The notes beneath the pieces were generated by a model. The model saw only the letters and a list, made by a program, of their open reading frames with translations, was not told the origin of the DNA and made no database searches. A DNA stretch of 11,327 nucleotides from Saprospiraceae bacterium (GTDB lineage Bacteria > Bacteroidota > Bacteroidia > Chitinophagales > Saprospiraceae): positions 3,800 through 15,126 of the forward strand of contig JAGOIB010000029.1 of NCBI GenBank assembly GCA_017995875.1, written 5' to 3'. The position numbers were made by a program, and so were the translations under genes. Shown in pieces: positions 6,206-11,327 of this stretch. Each line of letters begins with the position of its first letter. The stretch's first letter is position 1.

Positions 6206-7455
6206 CAGGAGAGAATTTTAATCGCTTTATGTGTTGCCTGAACTAATTTTTCGATTTCGTCAACGGTGTTGTACACAGCGAAGGAAGCCCTGACCGTGCC
6301 AGGTAATGAAAAACGATCCATCAAAGGTTGTGTGCAATGATGACCTGTCCTAACTGCAATGCCTTGCTGATCCAGCAAAGTGCCAATATCATATGGATGA
6401 AGCCCATCTACCGTGAAGGAATAAACAGACGCTTTGTCAGCGGCTGTTCCCAGTGCCCTGACTCCTGGGATTGAATTCATTGCTTCCGTACATGTGGTCA
6501 ATAACAAATGTTCATATTGCGTCATTGCGTTTCTGTCCATACCCTCGATATAGTCACAGGCTGCGGCCAATCCTATGGCACCAGCTATATCAGGAGTCCC
6601 TGCTTCGTATTTGAAAGGAATACTATTGTACGTTGTGCCTGCCCATTTTACTTCCTTGATCATTTCACCTCCTCCTTGCCATGGCGGGAGTATGTCAAGC
6701 CAGGATGCCTTTCCATATAAAATACCCATTCCTGTAGGGCCATACATTTTGTGACTTGAAAATGCATAGAAGTCAACATCAAGTTCTTTTACATCGATAT
6801 GGAGATGTGGTGAGGCCTGAGCACCATCTAATAAGACCGGTACACCGTGTTCATGAGCAATACTGATAATGCTGGAAACAGGGTTGATTGTTCCTAATGC
6901 ATTGCTGACATGTGTCACAGCCACCAGTCTGGTTTTTGCATTTATATTTCTTCTAAACCATTCGAGATCCAACGTGCCATCTTCAAATACAGGAATCACT
7001 TTTATTCCCGCACCTTTCATCCCACAAACTATCTGCCATGGGACGATGTTGCTGTGATGCTCCATAGCAGAAAGGATGATTTCATCTCCTTCCTTCAATT
7101 GAGAAATCCCAAACGTATAGGCTACAAGGTTGATGGATTCTGTAGTGCCACGGGTGAAGATGACTTCTTTGTCACTGGGTGCTCCAATAAATGATGCAAT
7201 ACGACTTCGTGACGATTCAAAAAGATCTGTTGCTTCCTGGCTAAGCGTATGGACTCCCCGATGGACATTTGCATGTGAATGTCGATAATAATGATCCATC
7301 TGACCAAGCACCTGGTCAGGCTTTTGGCTGGAAGCTGCATTGTCGAGATAGACCAGAGGATACCCATTAACGGTTCTTGACAAGATGGGGAAATCCTTCC
7401 GGATGTTCTCGACATCAAAGAGTTTAATGCCTGAATTTGAAGCTATTGAACTCAT
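6205..7455 (-). CDS. sufS: Cysteine desulfurase SufS
   Basis: A 416-residue PLP-dependent class V aminotransferase-fold enzyme that converts L-cysteine to alanine and leaves a persulfide on its active cysteine (selenocysteine lyase activity is also known in the family). Visible landmarks: YLDNAASSQKP near the N-terminus (36-46), HHSN (133-136), DGAQ (210-213) whose Asp contacts the PLP ring, the Schiff-base lysine K236 in SSHKMYGPTG, and the catalytic C374 in RTGHHCTQP, which matches the short C364 loop of group II (SufS) enzymes and not the long loop of IscS/NifS. Length is close to E. coli SufS (406). The start ATG overlaps the sufD stop (ATGA, 7452-7455), and the stop overlaps the start of the sufE-sufT gene. 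Partner of the SufE domain encoded next. Confidence 0.97.
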   Translation of the reverse strand: MSSIASNSGIKLFDVENIRKDFPILSRTVNGYPLVYLDNAASSQKPDQVLGQMDHYYRHSHANVHRGVHTLSQEATDLFESSRSRIASFIGAPSDKEVIFTRGTTESINLVAYTFGISQLKEGDEIILSAMEHHSNIVPWQIVCGMKGAGIKVIPVFEDGTLDLEWFRRNINAKTRLVAVTHVSNALGTINPVSSIISIAHEHGVPVLLDGAQASPHLHIDVKELDVDFYAFSSHKMYGPTGMGILYGKASWLDILPPWQGGGEMIKEVKWAGTTYNSIPFKYEAGTPDIAGAIGLAAACDYIEGMDRNAMTQYEHLLLTTCTEAMNSIPGVRALGTAADKASVYSFTVDGLHPYDIGTLLDQQGIAVRTGHHCTQPLMDRFSLPGTVRASFAVYNTVDEIEKLVQATHKAIKILS

Positions 7456-8765
7456 ATCGTTGTTGTCATTCCTGAACTGATATGTTCCCTTATATGCTGG
7501 TCTTCGATATGGTCAATCACATTTGCGAGAAATGCTGATTTCAGCATATGTTTTGCTTCGTCGATATTCATGCCGCGTGACCTCAGGTAAAATATTGAGG
7601 TCTCATCCATTTGTCCTATTGTTGCACCGTGGCTGCATTTTACATCGTCTGCAAAAATCTCCAGCTGTGGTTTGCTATTCATTAATGCATTCGGAGAAAG
7701 GACAAGGGTGTCGTTTTGTTGAAAGGCATTTGTTTTCTGAGCATCTTTATGCACCAGGACTTTTCCATTGAAGGCAGCAGAGGCGTAACCGTCGATGATA
7801 CCTTTATACAATTCATGACTTTCGCAATACGGTACTTTGTGATTGATGCGCGTCTGATGATCCATGGACTGCCTGTCCTTTGCTATGAAGCCAGCCTGGA
7901 GAGATGTATACGTGTTGCTTTCGTCCAACTCAACTTCGACATTATTACGGACGATAGCGCCGCCAAAGTCAAATGCAAGTGATTCAAACCGGCTATCCCT
8001 ACGTTGCGTCACCAATAGTTTATAGACAAGGTTTTGATGAGCAGGCAGATTCTGCCATTTGATATGCTTTAAAGATGCATTCTGATCGAGGTGAATATGT
8101 CCAAGTGAATTCAGCAGGCTAACGGAGGAATTGACATTTGGTACACCAGCATTTTCAAATCGCTCAAAGATCGTAGCGTTACTTTCTGCGCCAGCCCTGA
8201 TAAAATACAATGGATGCGAAAAGGTTATTCCAGGATCATTATGGATGATCCTGATTTCTATGGGCTTATCCACTATAACCTTCTTTGGAATTTCAATAAA
8301 GAAGCTATTGGCATGGAAAGCATAATTCAGGAATTCGAAAGCACGGTTAGGAGTAGGATTTTCCTGTGATATCCAATGAAGAAAGACTTCTTTCCAGGAG
8401 TCTAAACCAAAAGCTTCATTGAGGGTGCTGATTTTTATACCGGAATCGCGTAGTGCTGATGTACTATTTTCCAATGAAACCTTACCATTGATCACTTCAA
8501 TGACATAGGATTCGAGACCGGGAATAGATTCTAAATTCTTTTCAGGAAGTACACCAGCCAATTGATAATCCGGTTCGATAAGTTTGAGGACGGAAGTATA
8601 TTTCCAATCTTCATGCTTCCTGTCCGGAAATTGGATGTGTTGCAGCGTGTGAAAGGACTTCTTCTGGAAGTCATGGACCAGACTTCCGGCTGAGCCATTT
8701 AGCTGCGATTCCATATCGCTAAAGACAGAATCAAATTGAACGGTTATATTTTCTTTTACTGACAT
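7452..8765 (-). CDS. sufD: SUF scaffold subunit SufD
   Basis: A 437-residue SufB/SufD-family protein that forms the SufBC2D scaffold, where clusters are built with ATP use by SufC. The C-terminal core is clear: DDVKCSHGATIGQMD followed by IFYLRSRGM. The KCSHG motif supplies the histidine (H379 from the ATG; H360 in E. coli SufD) thought to take part in the cluster site shared with SufB. The N-terminal third is more diverged, with a family-typical HEDWKYTSV motif (res ~51-59). I chose ATG at 8765, 14 bases after the sufC stop; the frame also opens with a TTG at 8774, adding three residues, but TTG is rarer and neither has a good Shine-Dalgarno. The stop overlaps the sufS start by four bases. 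Confidence 0.95.
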   Translation of the reverse strand: MSVKENITVQFDSVFSDMESQLNGSAGSLVHDFQKKSFHTLQHIQFPDRKHEDWKYTSVLKLIEPDYQLAGVLPEKNLESIPGLESYVIEVINGKVSLENSTSALRDSGIKISTLNEAFGLDSWKEVFLHWISQENPTPNRAFEFLNYAFHANSFFIEIPKKVIVDKPIEIRIIHNDPGITFSHPLYFIRAGAESNATIFERFENAGVPNVNSSVSLLNSLGHIHLDQNASLKHIKWQNLPAHQNLVYKLLVTQRRDSRFESLAFDFGGAIVRNNVEVELDESNTYTSLQAGFIAKDRQSMDHQTRINHKVPYCESHELYKGIIDGYASAAFNGKVLVHKDAQKTNAFQQNDTLVLSPNALMNSKPQLEIFADDVKCSHGATIGQMDETSIFYLRSRGMNIDEAKHMLKSAFLANVIDHIEDQHIREHISSGMTTTI

Positions 8766-8779
8766 TGACGACAAGTGGA

Positions 8780-9547
8780 TTAAGCTGTAATACTATTCGT
8801 TTCCCTGATCCATTCGTATCCTTCCACTTCCAGTTTTTCAGCAAGCGCCTTATCACCGGTTGCCACAATCTTTCCATTCGACAAAATGTGCACATAGTCA
8901 GGAATGATGTGTGAAAGGAGTCTCTGATAATGTGTGACAACGATAAAAGAACGTTCAGGTGATCTCAGTTGGTTAACACCATTGGCCACAATGCGAAGGG
9001 CATCGATATCCAGACCTGAATCAGTTTCATCCAGGATCGCCAGTGTCGGTTCCAGCAAAGTCATTTGTAATATTTCATTTCTCTTTTTCTCTCCGCCGCT
9101 GAATCCTTCATTCAGTGATCGCTTGAGAAGGGTTTCATCCATTTCAATGGCTGTCATTTTAGAGCGGATAAACTTGAGCATTTCAAGTGCATTAAATTCA
9201 GTTTTGCCCTGGTGTACCCGATGGGCATTGATGATGCTTTTCAGGAAATTAGAATTGCTGACGCCAGGAATTTCGACCGGATATTGAAATGCAAGGAAGA
9301 TACCTGCGAGGGCCCTTTCATCGATCTCCATTTCAAATAAGTCCTGACCCAGGTACTCGACAGTTCCGGAGATGATCGTATATTCTTCACGTCCGGCCAG
9401 TACATTGGCTAACGTACTTTTTCCTGATCCGTTCGGGCCCATGATGGCATGAACCTCCCCGTGATGGATGGTCAGGTTTAGTCCATTGAGGATCGGCTTG
9501 CCGTCAACGGCTACATGTAAATCTGTTATTTTAAGTAACTCTTTCAT
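8780..9547 (-). CDS. sufC: SUF ATPase SufC
   Basis: A 255-residue cytosolic ABC-type ATPase that binds SufB and SufD and drives the shape change of the scaffold during cluster assembly. All nucleotide-binding motifs are present: Walker A GPNGSGKST (37-45), Q-loop Q88 in AFQYP, ABC signature FSGGEKKR (149-156), Walker B LAILDE (169-174), the SufC-typical ETDSGLD with D-loop (174-180), and H-loop H206 in VVTHYQRLL. No membrane segment is present, as expected for SufC. The gene sits 21 bases after sufB and 14 bases before the preferred sufD start. ATG start at 9545-9547. Confidence 0.98.
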   Translation of the reverse strand: MKELLKITDLHVAVDGKPILNGLNLTIHHGEVHAIMGPNGSGKSTLANVLAGREEYTIISGTVEYLGQDLFEMEIDERALAGIFLAFQYPVEIPGVSNSNFLKSIINAHRVHQGKTEFNALEMLKFIRSKMTAIEMDETLLKRSLNEGFSGGEKKRNEILQMTLLEPTLAILDETDSGLDIDALRIVANGVNQLRSPERSFIVVTHYQRLLSHIIPDYVHILSNGKIVATGDKALAEKLEVEGYEWIRETNSITA

Positions 9548-9568
9548 TGATTATATCTAAAGTTCTTT

Positions 9569-11008
9569 TTATCCAACACTTCCTTCAAGGCTTATCGCCA
9601 GCAACTTTTGAGCTTCGACTGCAAATTCCATTGGCAGCTCGTTGAACACCTCTTTGCAATACCCGTTGACGATCATGTTGATTGAATCTTCTTCGCTCAG
9701 GCCACGCTGTTTACAGTAAAAGAGCTGATCTTCCCCAATCTTGGAGGTAGTGGCTTCGTGTTCAACTCTTGCTGTAGGATTATCAACTTCCAGGTATGGA
9801 AATGTATGTGCTCCACATTTGTCCCCCATCAGCAATGAATCGCATTGAGAAAAATTCTGTGCGCCATCTGCGCGCCGTCCTATTTTGACAAGGCCCCGAT
9901 AGGAGTTGTTGCTGAAGCCTGCAGAAATCCCCTTTGAAATGATGGTGCTTTTTGTATGCTTTCCAATGTGGATCATCTTTGTGCCGGTGTCAGCCTGCTG
10001 GTGATTGTTCGTCACGGCAACTGAATAAAATTCACCTACTGAATAATCGCCTTTGAGAATGCAGCTTGGATATTTCCAGGTAATGGCAGAGCCAGTCTCT
10101 ACTTGTGTCCAGGAAATTTTTGATTTATATCCGGCGCACATACCACGCTTGGTGACGAAGTTGTAGATCCCGCCTTTGCCTTCTTTATCACCAGGGTACC
10201 AATTCTGTACTGTCGAATATTTGACAAAGGCTTCGTCATGTGCGACAATTTCCACCACAGCTGCATGCAATTGATTTTCATCCCGCATGGGTGCTGTGCA
10301 TCCTTCGAGGTAACTTACATAGCTTCCTTTTTCAGCGACAATCAGGGTGCGTTCAAACTGGCCTGTATTAGCAGCATTGATCCTGAAGTAGGTAGAAAGC
10401 TCCATTGGACAACGGACACCCGGAGGAATGTAGCAGAATGAGCCATCGCTAAAAACAGCTGAATTGAGAGTGGCGAAGTAATTATCAGTGTACGGTACAA
10501 CACTTCCAAGGTATTTCCTGATGAGTTCAGGATGTTCATGGACAGCTTCACTGAATGAACAGAATATGATTCCAAGCGCTCCAAGTTCTTTTTTAAAAGT
10601 TGTCGTTACTGAAACACTATCCACCACTGCATCCACTGCGACACCAGCCAATACTTTTCTTTCTTCGAGGGGAACGCCGAGCTTGTCAAACATCTTGAGC
10701 AATTCCGGGTCAGCTTCATCCAGGGAATTGAGTTTTTTCTTTGGGGAAGCGAAATAAATGATGTCCTGGTAATTGATCTTAGGGTAGTGTACATTGGGCC
10801 AGGTCGGTTCGGTCATTGTCAGCCAATGCCTATAGGCTTGTAATCTCCATTCCAGAAGCCATTCCGGTTCTTTCTTTTTTGCACTGATAGCCCTGACGGT
10901 TTCTTCGGACAAACCTTTTGGAAAAGTGTCCATTTCCAACTCGGTGGACCACCCATATTTATAGTCAGATTGGGTGTGAACTTCCAGTGTTTGTAAGCTA
11001 TCGCTCAT
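9569..11008 (-). CDS. sufB: SUF scaffold subunit SufB
   Basis: A 479-residue SufB, slightly shorter than E. coli SufB (495). It is the main scaffold subunit that receives persulfide from SufE and holds the nascent Fe-S cluster with SufD. The core is highly conserved: [20 protein letters not shown] (187-206), [19 protein letters not shown] (235-253), QNWYPGD (268-274), and the C-terminal [19 protein letters not shown]389 and E418 (in VEHEATTS) match E. coli C405 and E434, with the same 29-residue spacing. The protein ends AISLEGSVG, as in the family. It is the first gene of the operon; the ATG at 11006-11008 follows a 319-base non-coding leader that runs to the window edge. Confidence 0.98.
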   Translation of the reverse strand: MSDSLQTLEVHTQSDYKYGWSTELEMDTFPKGLSEETVRAISAKKKEPEWLLEWRLQAYRHWLTMTEPTWPNVHYPKINYQDIIYFASPKKKLNSLDEADPELLKMFDKLGVPLEERKVLAGVAVDAVVDSVSVTTTFKKELGALGIIFCSFSEAVHEHPELIRKYLGSVVPYTDNYFATLNSAVFSDGSFCYIPPGVRCPMELSTYFRINAANTGQFERTLIVAEKGSYVSYLEGCTAPMRDENQLHAAVVEIVAHDEAFVKYSTVQNWYPGDKEGKGGIYNFVTKRGMCAGYKSKISWTQVETGSAITWKYPSCILKGDYSVGEFYSVAVTNNHQQADTGTKMIHIGKHTKSTIISKGISAGFSNNSYRGLVKIGRRADGAQNFSQCDSLLMGDKCGAHTFPYLEVDNPTARVEHEATTSKIGEDQLFYCKQRGLSEEDSINMIVNGYCKEVFNELPMEFAVEAQKLLAISLEGSVG

Positions 11009-11073
11009 AAGTCATATTCAATTGCGGGTGCAAAGTTCGTCATTCTTATACAAAAAAGTACACTATAGGTGAG

Positions 11074-11085
11074 ACAAAATTTTGT
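11074..11085. promoter_or_regulatory. 12-bp perfect palindrome upstream of sufB
   Basis: ACAAAATTTTGT reads the same on both strands and lies 66 bases before the sufB start codon. It may be half of a protein-binding region together with the larger dyad upstream, but AT-only cores of this kind also arise by chance in AT-rich gaps. Confidence 0.3.
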
Positions 11086-11109
11086 GGGTTTAGTTCAGGG
11101 CTCCGAAAA

Positions 11110-11131
11110 GTATTTCGTAGAAATACGAAAT
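11110..11131. promoter_or_regulatory. Overlapping inverted repeats; candidate operator
   Basis: Two nested symmetries share the same bases. ATTTCGTA (11112-11119) and TACGAAAT (11124-11131) are perfect 8-bp arms around GAAA. GTATTTC (11110-11116) and GAAATAC (11120-11126) are perfect 7-bp arms around GTA. A 20-bp dyad about 104 bases upstream of the first suf gene is the right size for a dimeric regulator such as the Rrf2 protein encoded at the operon's end (inference). It is not an obvious match to the E. coli IscR sites. Confidence 0.4.
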
Positions 11132-11327
11132 GAAAAATGAAGGGTCTTTTACAAATCATTTTTATCAAAGTGAAATTTCTCTGAAATCAGAAATCAAAAC
11201 ATAAAGCTTTGGTTTGCAAATACGTAATAATATACTGAAATTCAATTAATTATAACAAATAATTCGAGTCATATTTTTCCAGCATTCAGTCAATTGTAAA
11301 TCTACCATACTACCTGCGCAAACCTTT

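Larger units (their letters stand above)
11009..11327 (-). promoter_or_regulatory. Upstream control region of the SUF operon
   Basis: No reading frame in these 319 bases is supportable. Read on the minus strand, GAACTTTGCA at 11029-11038 resembles the Bacteroidota -7 box (TAnnTTTG, often followed by CA) with mismatches at the first positions; I found no -33 TTTG at the right distance, so the promoter is only tentative. Two symmetric sites lie further upstream (11074-11085 and 11110-11131, listed separately). The remainder, 11132-11327, is AT-rich with short chance-like repeats and nothing I can name. Confidence 0.4.

Noticed and set aside
6205..7455. IscS/NifS-type desulfurase instead of SufS
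   Set aside because: The short RTGHHCTQP active-site loop and the sufBCD-sufE context fit group II SufS enzymes.
8766..8774. TTG start for sufD three codons upstream
   Set aside because: ATG at 8765 gives a normal SufD length and is a stronger start codon; no Shine-Dalgarno favours the TTG.

Overview
The window looks like chromosomal DNA of a member of the Bacteroidota, most likely a Saprospiria/Saprospiraceae-type environmental bacterium (inference). The evidence is an apparent type IX secretion (T9SS) sorting tail at the left edge, large secreted proteins built from cohesin-like, PKD, SdrD/Cna-B-like and short beta-helix modules, a SUF iron-sulfur operon in the order sufB-C-D-S-E plus a DUF59 domain, AT-rich gaps and few clear Shine-Dalgarno sequences.

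Left half (1-4904, plus strand): the 3' end of a secreted-protein gene with a T9SS-like C-terminal domain (1-362); a 611-base gap with two neighbouring hairpins; a 422-residue exported protein (974-2242); a gap ending in a clear intrinsic terminator (2465-2493); and a 731-residue paralogue (2709-4904). The two full-length proteins share an N-terminal cohesin-like domain and a C-terminal beta-helix-like domain. The longer one also carries a PKD-like domain and two tandem SdrD/Cna-B-like repeats between them. Neither ends in a recognisable T9SS tail; both end in the same short GNCF[IL]E-type motif.

Right half (4963-11008, minus strand): a compact six-gene SUF operon transcribed right to left: sufB, sufC, sufD, sufS, a fused sufE-sufT gene, and an Rrf2-family regulator. 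Spacings are 21 bases, 14 bases (from the preferred sufD ATG), a 4-base overlap, a 1-base overlap and 13 bases, so co-transcription and translational coupling are likely. SufS takes sulfur from cysteine, the SufE domain relays it, SufB-SufC-SufD form the ATP-driven scaffold, and the SufT/DUF59 domain probably helps cluster maturation or delivery. The three-cysteine Rrf2 protein is a good candidate for an Fe-S-sensing feedback regulator. All key catalytic residues I looked for are present.

The 319 bases upstream of sufB hold no gene I can support, but contain a 20-bp dyad and a 12-bp perfect palindrome that are candidate operators. The most notable points are the SufE-SufT fusion, the regulator at the distal end of the operon, the upstream dyads, and the domain-shuffled paralogue pair lacking a visible T9SS tail. 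I see no mobile element, CRISPR array or RNA gene.
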